This document shows positions 39,261 to 48,350 of a stretch of DNA of 64,000 nucleotides, piece after piece. Source of the DNA: CAVRRZ01 sp963723745 (GTDB taxonomy: Bacteria > Actinomycetota > Actinomycetes > Mycobacteriales > Geodermatophilaceae); assembly GCA_963723745.1 (NCBI GenBank), contig CAVRRZ010000005.1, positions 1,240,001 to 1,304,000 of the forward strand, in the 5' to 3' direction. The notes below the pieces were generated by a model, which saw only the letters and a list, made by a program, of their open reading frames with translations, had not been told where the DNA came from and did not search any database. A program made the translations under genes and the position numbers. Position 1 is the first letter of the stretch, and every line of letters starts with the position of its first letter.

Positions 39261-41348
39261 TCAGTCGTTCGAGCCCAGGGTCGTCTTCTGGATCTGCATC
39301 AGGAACTCGACGTTGTTGCGAGTCTTCTTGATCTTGTCCAGGAGCAGCTCGAGGGCCTGCTGCGGCTCGAGCGCGTGGAGCACGCGCCGCAGCTTGATGA
39401 CGACGGCCAGCTCGTCGGGCGACATGAGGATCTCCTCCTTGCGCGTGCCCGACGCGTTGACGTCGACGGCCGGGAAGACCCGCTTGTCCGCCAGCCGGCG
39501 GTCGAGCTTGATCTCCGCGTTACCGGTGCCCTTGAACTCCTCGAAGATGACCGTGTCCATCGTGGAGCCGGTCTCGACCAGCGCCGAGGCGATGATCGTG
39601 AGCGAACCACCGTTCTCGATGTTGCGGGCCGCGCCGAGGAAGCGCTTGGGCGGGTAGAGCGCCGTCGAGTCGACACCACCGGAGAGGATGCGCCCGCTCG
39701 CGGGGGCCGCCAGGTTGTAGGCGCGACCCAGCCTGGTGATCGAGTCCAGCAGGACGACGACGTCGTGGCCCATCTCGACCAGGCGCTTGGCCCGCTCGAT
39801 GGACAGCTCGGCGACCGTCGTGTGGTCCGACGGCGGGCGGTCGAAGGTCGAGGCGATGACCTCACCCTTCACCGAGCGCTGCATGTCGGTGACCTCTTCG
39901 GGCCGCTCGTCGACGAGCACGACCATGAGGTGGCACTCGGGGTTGTTCGTGGTGATCGCGTTCGCGATCGCCTGCAGCACCATCGTCTTGCCGGCCTTCG
40001 GCGGGCTGACGATGAGCGCGCGCTGGCCCTTGCCGATCGGCATCACCAGGTCGATCACCCGGGTCGTCAGCTGGTGCGGCTCGGTCTCGAGGCGCAGCCG
40101 CTCCTGCGGGTAGAGCGGCGTCAGCTTGGTGAACTCCGGCCGGTTCTTGGCCTGGTCGGGCTCGAGTCCGTTGACGGTGTCCAGCCGGACCAGCGCGTTG
40201 TACTTGTCCTTGCGCTCGCCCTCGCGGGGCTGGCGGACCGCACCGGTGATCGCGTCACCGCGGCGCAGGCCGTAGCGGCGCACCTGCGAGAGGGAGACGT
40301 AGACATCGTTCGGGCCGGTGAGGTAGCCCGACGTCCGGACGAACGCGTAGTTGTCCAGGACGTCGAGGATGCCGGCGACCGGCAGCAGGACGTCGTCCTC
40401 GCTGATCGTCGGCTCGCCCGGCTGCTCGAAGCGCTCACGCCCGCCGCCGCGCCGGTTGCGGTCGCGGTAACGGCGCCCACGGCGGCCGCGGCCGCCCTCG
40501 AAGTCGTCGTCGTCGGCCTCGTCGTTGCGGTCGTTCCGGTTGTCGTTCCGGTTGTCGCTCCGGTTGTCCGGCCGGCCACCGCGATCGTTGCGGTCGGTGC
40601 GGTCGGGCCCGCGGTTGCCGCCGTCACGGTTGCCCCGCTCGTTGCGGTCGCCACCGTCCCGGTTGGCCCGCTCGTTGCGGTTGCCGCCGTCCCGGGTGCC
40701 GCCGTCCCGGTTGGCGCGGTCGTTTCCGTCGCGCTCGACTCGGTTGCGACTGCCGCGGTCCCGATTGCGCTGCGGCCGGTCGCCGTCGCGCTCGGTGTCA
40801 CGCTGCTCGGTGTCGCGCTGCTCGGTGTCGCGCTGCTCGGTGTCGCCCTCGCCGGGTGCGCCCGCGGCCGGCGCGTCGTCCGTCGAGGCCGGGGCAGCGG
40901 GCGCGGCACTCGCCGCCGGCGCGGACCCGTCGACGGCCGGCGCGCCCGCGGGGCGGCTGGCGCCGCGCCGGGTGCGGGTGCGGACGGGAGCGACGTCGCC
41001 GCTCGCGGGCGCACCGTCGGCGCCCTGGTCGGCCGGGGCCTCGGGCGGCGTGCTCGCCGCGACGGAGGGCGGGTTCTCGCTGCGCGGGGCCGGTGCGACG
41101 GCGGTGTCGTCGCCGGAGCCGCCGACCTGGCGGGCGGAGATGGCGGCGACGAGGTCGCCCTTGCGCATGCGACCGGTGCCGGCGATGCCCAGGTCGGCCG
41201 CCAGGCGCTGCAGCTCGGGGAGCAGCATCCCGGACAGCCCGCTGCCGCGGCGGCGGGATCGACCCGCCGTCCCAGAAGCGGCAGAGGCCTCGTTCGGATC
41301 CGCGGCGCCGATGGCGCCGGTCGCGACGAGGTCGGTGGTGTCAGTCAC
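39261..41348 (-). CDS. rho: Transcription termination factor Rho
   Basis: A 695-residue hexameric RNA helicase, about 275 residues longer than E. coli Rho. Residues 41-72 are the Rho N-terminal helix domain (PELQRLAADLG). Residues 75-310 form a low-complexity insert: an Ala/Pro part, four DTEQR-type repeats (169-187) and an R/N/D/G-rich part (190-305). The RNA-binding cold-shock domain starts near 318. Walker A is SPPKAGKT at 448-455. The insert is known in high-GC Gram-positives to bind RNA and widen termination on structured transcripts. The GTG at 41348 has GAAGGA 7 bp upstream and overlaps the stop of an upstream ORF. Confidence 0.97.
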   Translation of the reverse strand: MTDTTDLVATGAIGAADPNEASAASGTAGRSRRRGSGLSGMLLPELQRLAADLGIAGTGRMRKGDLVAAISARQVGGSGDDTAVAPAPRSENPPSVAASTPPEAPADQGADGAPASGDVAPVRTRTRRGASRPAGAPAVDGSAPAASAAPAAPASTDDAPAAGAPGEGDTEQRDTEQRDTEQRDTERDGDRPQRNRDRGSRNRVERDGNDRANRDGGTRDGGNRNERANRDGGDRNERGNRDGGNRGPDRTDRNDRGGRPDNRSDNRNDNRNDRNDEADDDDFEGGRGRRGRRYRDRNRRGGGRERFEQPGEPTISEDDVLLPVAGILDVLDNYAFVRTSGYLTGPNDVYVSLSQVRRYGLRRGDAITGAVRQPREGERKDKYNALVRLDTVNGLEPDQAKNRPEFTKLTPLYPQERLRLETEPHQLTTRVIDLVMPIGKGQRALIVSPPKAGKTMVLQAIANAITTNNPECHLMVVLVDERPEEVTDMQRSVKGEVIASTFDRPPSDHTTVAELSIERAKRLVEMGHDVVVLLDSITRLGRAYNLAAPASGRILSGGVDSTALYPPKRFLGAARNIENGGSLTIIASALVETGSTMDTVIFEEFKGTGNAEIKLDRRLADKRVFPAVDVNASGTRKEEILMSPDELAVVIKLRRVLHALEPQQALELLLDKIKKTRNNVEFLMQIQKTTLGSND
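40791..40850 (-). repeat. 15-bp tandem repeats inside rho
   Basis: The unit CGCTGCTCGGTGTCG (plus strand) is repeated about four times and encodes DTEQR repeats at residues 169-187 of Rho. Near-identical codons show recent expansion, and the count may vary between strains. Confidence 0.85.
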
Positions 41349-41496
41349 GTACAGGTCCTTCCCTGCGGTACCTGCGCCTGACCAGCGCAGGGGGTGACCC
41401 GGTACCTACCGGTCCCGGCCCGGGGGCGGGAGACTCGGAGGCGTACGGGTACAGAGCGGAGCGGATCAGCGGCGACGGAATGGCTTTCGTCTGCAT
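41341..41496 (-). CDS. Upstream ORF in the rho leader (candidate leader peptide)
   Basis: A 51-codon ORF starting ATG at 41496 (MQTKAIPSPLIRS) with a Pro/Gly-rich centre (PAPGPGPVGTGSPP) and Arg-rich end. Its TGA at 41343-41341 lies inside the first codons of rho, 5 bp past the rho GTG, so ribosomes finishing it would sit on the rho start. It begins about 35 nt after a predicted transcription start. GC in third positions is high in the first 21 codons (about 18 of 21) and lower later, so translation of at least the front part is plausible. No known family. It may couple rho synthesis to translation or to Rho activity. Confidence 0.5.
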   Translation of the reverse strand: MQTKAIPSPLIRSALYPYASESPAPGPGPVGTGSPPALVRRRYRREGPVRD

Positions 41497-41537
41497 CGCC
41501 CCGCGCGAGGCTCGCCCGACAGGGCGGCTACGTCGTG

Positions 41538-41567
41538 AGACTAGACGCAGCCTCACGGACCAGACAA
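41538..41567 (-). promoter_or_regulatory. Predicted rho promoter
   Basis: On the minus strand TTGTCT (41562-41567) and TAGTCT (41538-41543) are spaced by 18 bp, a good SigA-type promoter. Transcription would start near 41531, leaving a leader of about 180 nt before rho. Confidence 0.6.
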
Positions 41568-41594
41568 CACCGCTCGGTACCGGCGTGTTCCTCG

Positions 41595-42551
41595 TTATGC
41601 AGACGATACCTGGCGCATCGGGCTCTCGACCCGTGCCCCCGTCAGATCGACATCCAACGGCAACACGGACCACCCGGCGGGAGCGAGGTCCGCGACGGCC
41701 CGCACCTCGGACTCCCCCGGCGGCTCGGCGGCGCTCATGACCGTCCGGCGGGCGAGCACGAGCACCGATGGCCCCGCCCCCGAGACGACCGCGGCGTGCC
41801 CGGCGGACCGCAGCCGGTCGATCAGCGCCAGCGACTCCGGCATCGCCGCAGTGCGCTGCCGCTGGTGCAACCGGTCCTCCGTGGCCTCCATCAGCAGCCC
41901 CGGCTCGGCGGTGAGCGCGTGCACGAGCAGCGCCGCCCGGCCCGCGTTGAACGCGGCGTCGGCGTGCGGCACGACATCGGGCAGCAGGCCGCGCGCGACC
42001 TCGGTGGACAGGGTGGCGTCGGGCACCAGGACGACGGGGAGGACGTCGTCGTCCACGAACAGGCTGCTGCCGACGGGTCCTGTGCCGGTGGACCACGACA
42101 GGGTCAGTCCGCCGAGGAGGCAGGCCGCGACGTTGTCGGGGTGGCCCTCCATCCGCGTCACCAGCCGGAGCACGGCGTTCAGGTCGATGGTCTCGACGTC
42201 CGGGCACAGGGCCCACGCGCCCATCGCCCCGGCGACGACGGCCGCGGCCGACGAGCCCATCCCCCGCCCCTGCGGGATCGCGTTCTCCGCCACCACCTTC
42301 AGGCCTGGAGGTGACCAGCCCAGTTCGTCGCACGCCGCCCGGAACGCGCGGACGACCAGGTGCGACCCGTCCGTGGGCAGGTGCTCCGCCCCGACGCCGC
42401 GGACCTCGACCGAGAGTCCCGAGGGTTCGACCGAGAAGGACACGTGGTCGTGCAGCCCGAGAGCCAGGCCGGCGCAGTCGAAGGCCGGCCCCAGGTTCGC
42501 GCTCGTCGCAGGAACGCGCACCCGCACCCGCTCCGGGTCGAGCACCCTCAC
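41595..42551 (-). CDS. thrB: Homoserine kinase
   Basis: A 318-residue GHMP kinase that phosphorylates homoserine for threonine synthesis. ATP-binding motif PQGRGMGSSAAAVVAG. The N-terminal PATSANLGPAFD and C-terminal SGAGPSVLVLA motifs are complete. The GTG at 42551 is the most likely start; GTG 42545 is a close alternative. It is the last gene of the argS-lysA-hom-thrC-thrB series and is separated from thrC by 74 bp rich in GAGCG-type repeats. Confidence 0.94.
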   Translation of the reverse strand: MRVLDPERVRVRVPATSANLGPAFDCAGLALGLHDHVSFSVEPSGLSVEVRGVGAEHLPTDGSHLVVRAFRAACDELGWSPPGLKVVAENAIPQGRGMGSSAAAVVAGAMGAWALCPDVETIDLNAVLRLVTRMEGHPDNVAACLLGGLTLSWSTGTGPVGSSLFVDDDVLPVVLVPDATLSTEVARGLLPDVVPHADAAFNAGRAALLVHALTAEPGLLMEATEDRLHQRQRTAAMPESLALIDRLRSAGHAAVVSGAGPSVLVLARRTVMSAAEPPGESEVRAVADLAPAGWSVLPLDVDLTGARVESPMRQVSSA

Positions 42552-42625
42552 AGCGTCACCGTCGCTCCCGCGGTGCGCTCCGCTCCTCGCTCGTTCCTCG
42601 CTGCGATGCTCACGCCCCTGTCCGC
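42552..42625. repeat. GAGCG-rich imperfect repeats between thrC and thrB
   Basis: On the minus strand the stretch contains the run GAACGAGCGAGGAGCGGAGC preceded by GCAGCGAG, a set of degenerate 5-8 bp repeats. A similar shorter stretch lies at about 61350-61400. Repeats of this style are common between actinobacterial genes; their role here is unknown. Confidence 0.5.
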
Positions 42626-43717
42626 TCACAGCCCGAGCTGGGCGGCGGCCGCCGCCGCGTCCACCGGGATGGTCACCGGCGCCGGTGCACCGGAGATGGC
42701 CCACTCCGGGTCCTTGAGGCCGTTGCCGGTCACGGTGCACACCACGCGCGAGCCGGCGGGCAGCTCGCCGGCGGCGGCGACCTGCAGCAGGCCGGCCACC
42801 GACGCGGCCGAGGCCGGCTCGACGAAGACGGCCTCGCTGCGGGCGAGCAACCGGTAGGCGGCCAGGATCGCGCGGTCGGTCACCGCGTCGATGCGGCCAC
42901 CGGACTCGTCGCGGGCGGCCAGCGCCTTGGTCCAGGACGCCGGGTTGCCGATCCGGATGGCGGTGGCGATCGTGCTCGGCTGCTCGACGACCTTGCCGGT
43001 GACGATCGGCGCGGCCCCGGCGGCCTGGAAGCCCCACATCTTCGGCGTCCGCGTGGCCGGGCCGGGAGTCGCACTGTCCGCGCAGTACTCGCGGTACCCC
43101 TGCCAGTAGGCGGTGATGTTGCCGGCGTTGCCGACCGGGAGGCAGTGGATGTCCGGGGCGTCGCCGAGTGAGTCGACGATCTCGAACGACGCGGTCTTCT
43201 GCCCCTCGATCCGGTACTGGTTGACGCTGTTGACCAGGCTGACGGGGTAGTCGATGGCCAGCTTGCTCGCCAGCGCCAGGCAGTCGTCGAAGTTGCCCTG
43301 CACCTGCAGGAGCGTGGCGCCGTGCACCAGGGCCTGGGCCAGCTTTCCGGTCGCGATCTTGCCCTGCGGCACGAGGACGGCGCAGACCAGGCCCGCCCGG
43401 GCCGCGTACGCCGCGGCGCTCGCGCTGGTGTTGCCGGTGGACGCGCAGATGACCGCCTGCGCCCCCTCCTCGACGGCCTTGGTCATGGCCATCGTCATGC
43501 CGCGGTCCTTGAACGACCCGGTCGGGTTGGCGCCCTCGACCTTGAGCCACACCTCGCAGCCGGTGCGGCGGGACAGCTCGTGCGCCGGCACCAGCGGGGT
43601 CGCGCCCTCGTGCAGCGTCACCACCGGGGTCGACTCGGTCACCGGCAGCCGCGACCGGTAGGCCTCGATCAGCCCCGGCCAGTACGGCGACGCCTCGCGG
43701 CGCACGTCGGTCGTCAT
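42626..43717 (-). CDS. thrC: Threonine synthase
   Basis: A 363-residue PLP enzyme converting O-phosphohomoserine to threonine. The PLP lysine is Lys70 in NPTGSFKDRGM. The length and the compact N-terminus fit the actinobacterial class. ATG 43717 overlaps the hom stop by four bases (ATGA), so the two are translationally coupled. Confidence 0.96.
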   Translation of the reverse strand: MTTDVRREASPYWPGLIEAYRSRLPVTESTPVVTLHEGATPLVPAHELSRRTGCEVWLKVEGANPTGSFKDRGMTMAMTKAVEEGAQAVICASTGNTSASAAAYAARAGLVCAVLVPQGKIATGKLAQALVHGATLLQVQGNFDDCLALASKLAIDYPVSLVNSVNQYRIEGQKTASFEIVDSLGDAPDIHCLPVGNAGNITAYWQGYREYCADSATPGPATRTPKMWGFQAAGAAPIVTGKVVEQPSTIATAIRIGNPASWTKALAARDESGGRIDAVTDRAILAAYRLLARSEAVFVEPASAASVAGLLQVAAAGELPAGSRVVCTVTGNGLKDPEWAISGAPAPVTIPVDAAAAAAQLGL

Positions 43718-45016
43718 GCCAGTCCCTCCACCCGCAGCACGCTGGTCACCGCACGGACGATGTCCATCTCGCGCAGCGCCTCGACGGTGGCCGCCAGGGC
43801 GGCGTCCGGCGCGCTGTGCGTGACGATGACCAGCGTCGCCGCGTCGCCGTGCCCATCCTGGCGGACCGTCGAGATGCTCACGTCGTGCTTGGCGAACTCG
43901 GCGGCGACCGCCGCCAGCACACCGGACTTGTCGGCCACGTCGAGGCTGACGTGGTACCGCGTCGGCGTCTCGGCCATCGGCCGGATCGGCAGGCCCGCGT
44001 AGCCGGTCGTGCCCGGGCCGGCCGCACCGGCCAGCCGGTTGCGCGCGACGGCGACCAGGTCGCCCAAGACGGCGCTGGCCGTCGGCTGCCCGCCGGCGCC
44101 CTGGCCGTAGAACATCAGCTGCCCGGCGGCCTCCGCCTCGACGAAGACGGCGTTGAACGCGCCGCCCACGGCTGCGAGGGGGTGCGTCGTCGGGATCATC
44201 GCGGGATGCACGCGGACGGCCACGGACGTGGACCCTGCGTCGCCGTTCTGATCAGTCACCCGCTCGCAGATGGCCAGGAGCTTGACCGTGCAGCCGATCT
44301 CGGTGGCACCCGCGACGTCGGCCGCGGTGATGGCCGAGATGCCCTCGCGGTAGACGTCGTCGGCCGAGACCGGGGTGTGGAACGCCAGCGACGCGAGGAT
44401 CGCCGCCTTCGCGGCCGCGTCGAAGCCGTCGACGTCCGCGGTCGGGTCGGCCTCGGCGTACCCGAGGTCGGTGGCCTCGGCCAGCGCCTCGGCGAAGCCG
44501 GCACCGGTCTCGGCCATGCGCGACAGGATGTAGTTCGTGGTCCCGTTGACGATGCCGACGACCTTGCGCAACTGGTCACCGGCCAGCGACTCGCGCAGCG
44601 GTCGCAGCAGCGGGATCGCCCCGGCCACGGCGGCCTCGTAGTAGAGGTCGACGCCGGCCTTGGCCGCCGCGGCGTGCAGCGCCGGCGCCGTCGTCGGCCA
44701 GCAGCGCCTTGTTCGCGCTGACCACCGACTTGCCCGCCTCGATCGCGGCCAGGATCAGGGTGCGCGCGGGCTCGATGCCGCCGATGACCTCGACGACGAG
44801 GTCGACGTCGTCCCGGGTCACCAGCGCCTCGGCGTCCGTGGTGAGCAGGTGCGCGGGCACGTCGCGGTGGTGGTCGGGACGGCGGACGGCGATGCCGGCG
44901 ACCTCCACCGGCCGGCCGATGCGCGCCGTCAGGTCGGCCGACTGCTCCTGGATCAGCCGGAGCACGGCACTGCCGACGGTGCCGCAGCCGAGCAGGGCCA
45001 CCTTGAGCGGTTTCAC
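43714..45016 (-). CDS. hom: Homoserine dehydrogenase (one frameshift, probably an error)
   Basis: NAD-binding LLGCGTVGSAVL at the N-terminus, catalytic core GIVNGTTNYILSRM, and a C-terminal ACT domain for threonine feedback. Reading frame is lost at about 44675-44695 after NKALLADDG: one extra base in GGCGCCGGCGCTG; removing it restores a normal chain into the segment VAGAIPLLRPL. The GTG at 45016 overlaps the lysA stop. Because the enzyme sits in an otherwise complete threonine operon, the shift is read as a sequencing error. Confidence 0.9.
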
Positions 45017-46542
45017 GACTGCGCCTCCGCGACGACTCGCGAGCTCGTCATCCGAACTCCTCCGGGGTGCTCGGGGGCCGGCTGGTCGATCGCCGGTGAC
45101 GGGGCGGGGACGTCGGCGAGCACGGCGTCGAGGGCGAAGACGTCGGCAGCGTCTGCCGCCGGACGATCTCGGTGGCCCGACCGTCGCGCACCGCGACCAC
45201 CGGTGGCTTGAGCAGGTAGTTGTAGTTGCTGGCCATCGACCAGCAGTAGGCGCCGGTCGCGGCCACGGCGAGCAGGTCGCCGGGCTGCACGTCGGCGGGC
45301 AGCCACAGGTCGCGCACCAGGATGTCGCCGCTCTCGCAGTGCTTGCCGACGACCCGGCACAGCGCCGGCGGGGCGTCGGAGACCCGGTTGGCCAGCACGC
45401 ACGTGTAGGCGGCGTCGTAGAGCGCCGTGCGGATGTTGTCGCTCATCCCGCCGTCGACGGACACGTAGTTGCGCACGTGCGGCGTGCCGGGGGTTCCGCT
45501 GGCGCCGAGCCGGACCGGCTTGATCGTGCCGATCTCGTAGAGGGTCACGGTGCCCGGCCCGGCGATGGCCCGGCCGGGCTCGACGGCCAGCCGCGGCACG
45601 GGCAGGTCGAGCTCGGCGCACTCGGCGGCGACGACGGTGCGCAGCCGGGCGGCGATGTCGGCGGGGCTGATCGGGTCGTCGTCGGGCAGGTAGGCGATGC
45701 CGAAGCCGCCGCCGAGGTTCAGCTCCGCGAGCACCTCGCCGGTGGCCTGGCGGACTGCGCCGAGCAGGCCGACGACCCGGTGCGCGGCGGCCTCGAAGCC
45801 GGCGGTGTCGAAGATCTGCGACCCGATGTGGCTGTGCAGGCCGGCCAGGTGCAGCGCCGGGTCGCGGATGACCCGGCGCGGCCGCGGTCGAGCGCGTCTC
45901 CGGTGGCCAGCGAGAAGCCGAACTTCTGGTCCTCGTGCGCGGTGGCGATGAACTCGTGGGTGTGCGCCTCGATGCCCACCGTCGCGCGGATGAGCACCGG
46001 CACCGGAGGCGCACCGCCCGCGACCGCGGCGGCGGCGATCGGCGCGAGCCGGTCGATCTCGTCGAAGGAGTCGAGCACGATCGTGCCCGATGCCGGAGTC
46101 GACGGCCAGCTGCAGCTCGGGGATCGACTTGTTGTTGCCGTGCAGCGCGATCCGCTCGGCCGGGAAACCGGCCGCCAGCGCCAGGGCCAGCTCGTTGCCG
46201 CTGCAGGCGTCCAGGTGCAGCCCGTCGTCGGCGATCCACCGCGCGACCTGGCCGCAGAGGAACGCCTTCGAGGCGTAGTGCACGTCGGCGTCCGCGAACG
46301 CGGTGGCGAACTCCTCCGCGCGCCCGCGGAAGTCGCCCTCGTCGAGGACGAACAGCGGGGTGCCGTGCGTCGCGCGCGAGGTCGGTGACCGAGCGGCCGC
46401 CGACGTGCAGCACACCGTCGACCCGCTGCGCCGACCGCGGCCAGACCTGCGCGTCCAGGACGCCGAGGTCGTCGGGCGGGGCACCGGCCGCCGTCGGCGG
46501 CGCGATGTTGCCGTGCAGCGGACCTGCCGGGTGCGCCCTCAC
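45013..46542 (-). CDS. lysA: Diaminopimelate decarboxylase (several frameshifts, probably errors)
   Basis: A PLP fold-III enzyme making lysine from meso-diaminopimelate. Recognisable parts are HYASKAFLC with the PLP lysine, HSHIGSQIF, GGGFGIAY, EPGRAIAGPG and GAYCWSMASNYN. Single-base indels at about 46375, 46085, 45890 and 45152 break the frame, both insertions (GGG for GG near 46085) and deletions (CC for CCC near 45890). The GTG at 46542 overlaps the argS stop (GTGA). Real inactivation is unlikely because no other source of lysine is suggested by the context. Confidence 0.9.
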   Translation of the reverse strand: MRAHPAGPLHGNIAPPTAAGAPPDDLGVLDAQVWPRSAQRVDGVLHVGGRSVTDLARDARHPAVRPRRGRLPRARGGVRHRVRGRRRALRLEGVPLRPGRAVDRRRRAAPGRLQRQRAGPGAGGRFPGRADRAARQQQVDPRAAAGRRLRHRARSCSTPSTRSTGSRRSPPPRSRAVRLRCRCSSARRWASRRTPTSSSPPRTRTRSSASRWPPETRSTAAAPGHPRPGAAPGRPAQPHRVADLRHRRLRGRRAPGRRPARRSPPGHRRGARGAEPRRRLRHRLPARRRPDQPRRHRRPAAHRRRRRVRRARPARAAAGRRARPGHRRAGHRDPLRDRHDQAGPARRQRNPRHAARAQLRVRRRRDERQHPHGALRRRLHVRAGQPGLRRPAGAVPGRRQALRERRHPGARPVAARRRAARRPARRGRDRRLLLVDGQQLQLPAQATGGRGARRSGHRDRPAADAADVFALDAVLADVPAPSPAIDQPAPEHPGGVRMTSSRVVAEAQS

Positions 46543-48201
46543 ATCCGCTCCGGGGCGCTCACGCCGAGAACGGTCAGCCCGTTGTGCAGGACGACGGCGG
46601 TGGCCGCGCAGAGCCACAGCCGGGCGACGGTCAGCGGCCCGGCCACCTCGTCGCCGCGGGGCAGGACGCGGCAGGAGTCGTAGAACCGGTGGTAGGTGCC
46701 GGCCAGCTCCTCCAGGTAGCGGGCCACCCGGTGCGGGGCGCGCAGCTCGGCGGCGCTGGTGAGCACCCGCGGGAACTCGCCGATCGCCCGCAGCAGGTCG
46801 TTCTCGCGCTCGTGCCCGAGCAGCGTGACGTCGACGTCCCCGGCCTCGCCGAGCGCCAGGCCGAGGTCGGCGGCGTTGCGCAGCACCGAGGAGATGCGGG
46901 CGTGCGCGTACTGCACGTAGAAGACCGGGTTGTCGTTGGTCTTCCGCGTCCACAGCTCGACGTCGACGTCGATCTGCTGGTCGACCGAGGCCCGTGCCAG
47001 CGCGTACCGGGTCGCGTCGACACCGATCGCCTCGACCAGGTCGTCGAGGGTGATGACGGTGCCGGCCCGCTTGCTCATCCGCACCGGCTCGCCGTCGCGC
47101 AGCAGGTTGACCAGCTGCCCGATCAGGATCTCGAGGTGGGCGTCGGGGTCGTCGCCGGTCGCCGCGACGAGCGCCTTGTAGCGGCCCACGTAGCCCGAGT
47201 GGTCGGCGGCCAGCATGATCACGACGCGGTCGAACCCGCGCGCCCGTTTGTCCAGGTAGTAGGCGCAGTCGGCGGCGAAGTAGGTCGGCTCGCCGTCGGC
47301 CCGGACCAGGACGCGGTCCTTGTCGTCGCCGAAGTCCGTCGTCCGCAGCCAGACGGCACCCTCGGTCCTCGAAGACGTGACCCTGCTCGCGCAACCGGTC
47401 CAGCGCCTTCTCCAGCGCGCCGCTCTCGTGCAGCGAGGTCTCGGAGAACCAGACGTCGAAATGGACGCCGAGGTCCTCGAGCGAGCTGCGGACCTCGTCG
47501 ACCATGAGCTGCACGCCGCGCGAGCGGAACACCAGGACCTGCTCGTCCTCCGGCCGGTCGAGGAGCCCGGGTTCGGCGGCGACCACGCGCGCGGCGATCT
47601 CGCCGATGTAGGTGCCGGCGTACCCGTCCTCGGGCACCTCGCGACCGTGGGCGGCGGCGAGCAGGCTCCGGGCGAATCGGTCGATCTGCGCGCCCGCGTC
47701 GTTGAGGTAGAACTCGCGGGTGACCTCGGCGCCGCTGGCCTCGAGCAGGCGGCCGAGCGCGTCGCCGACCGCCGCCCACCGGGTGCCGCCGATGTGCACC
47801 GGCCCGGTCGGGTTGGACGACACGAACTCCAGGTTCAGCCGCTGCCCGGCCAGCACGGTGGTCGTCCCGTAGGACTCCCCCGCCGTCACCGCCCGGACGG
47901 CGATGCTGCCCAGCGCCCCCTGGGCGAGGGTGATGTTGAGGAAGCCGGGACCGGCCACGTCGACCTTCGCGACGGCGTCCTGCGCCCGCAGCTCGTCGGC
48001 GAGCAGCTCGGCCACCTCGCGGGGCGGGCGACCGGCGGGCTTGGCCAGGCGCAGCGCGACGTTGGTGGCGTAGTCGCCGTGCTCGGGGTTCTTCGGCCGC
48101 TCGACGAGGACGTCGTCGGGCACGGGGACGGCGAGCGCGCCGCGGTCGACGACCGCGGCCACGGCCGTTCGGACGACGTCGCGCAACTGCTCGGGTGTCA
48201 C
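46539..48201 (-). CDS. argS: Arginyl-tRNA synthetase (one frameshift, probably an error)
   Basis: A class I synthetase of about 554 residues after correction. HIGH-type motif HIGG at residues 136-139 following SSNPTGPV; KMSKS-type motif RMSKRAGTV; C-terminal DALR anticodon domain. The frame breaks near 47367, where GAGGACCGAG has one extra C relative to the expected EDEGAVWLRT-type run. An essential single-copy gene, so the shift is almost surely an artefact. A -10-like TACGCT (48208-48213) lies 6 bp before the GTG, suggesting a leaderless operon transcript. Confidence 0.93.
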
Positions 48202-48207
48202 CGCACG

Positions 48208-48213
48208 AGCGTA
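48208..48213 (-). promoter_or_regulatory. -10 box of the argS operon
   Basis: TACGCT on the minus strand ends 6 bp before the argS GTG, which would make the message leaderless. On the plus strand TAGACT at 48282-48287 is a possible -10 box for the divergent DUF3105 gene. Confidence 0.4.
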
Positions 48214-48350
48214 CTGAGGCGGGTGTGCCGGCCCGGCGGCCCGTCCTCCCGCGCTCCCAGGGTTCGTCCAGGGTGCGAACCTAGACTGGCCGGTGAGCCC
48301 GTGCGCCCGTCGCGCCGGGTTGCCCACGCGCACGCACGGAGGAGACCGCT

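Noticed and set aside
40791..40850. CRISPR-like array
   Set aside because: The units are contiguous 15-bp repeats with no spacers and lie within the rho coding frame.
43714..48201. True pseudogenisation of hom, lysA and argS
   Set aside because: Indels are single bases, essential functions are involved, and other genes show the same pattern in patches.
45013..48333. A single 1106-codon minus-strand frame that would fuse argS and lysA
   Set aside because: Apparent fusion is produced by frameshifts; the middle is out-of-frame Arg-rich sequence and the normal GTGA junction exists at 46539-46542.
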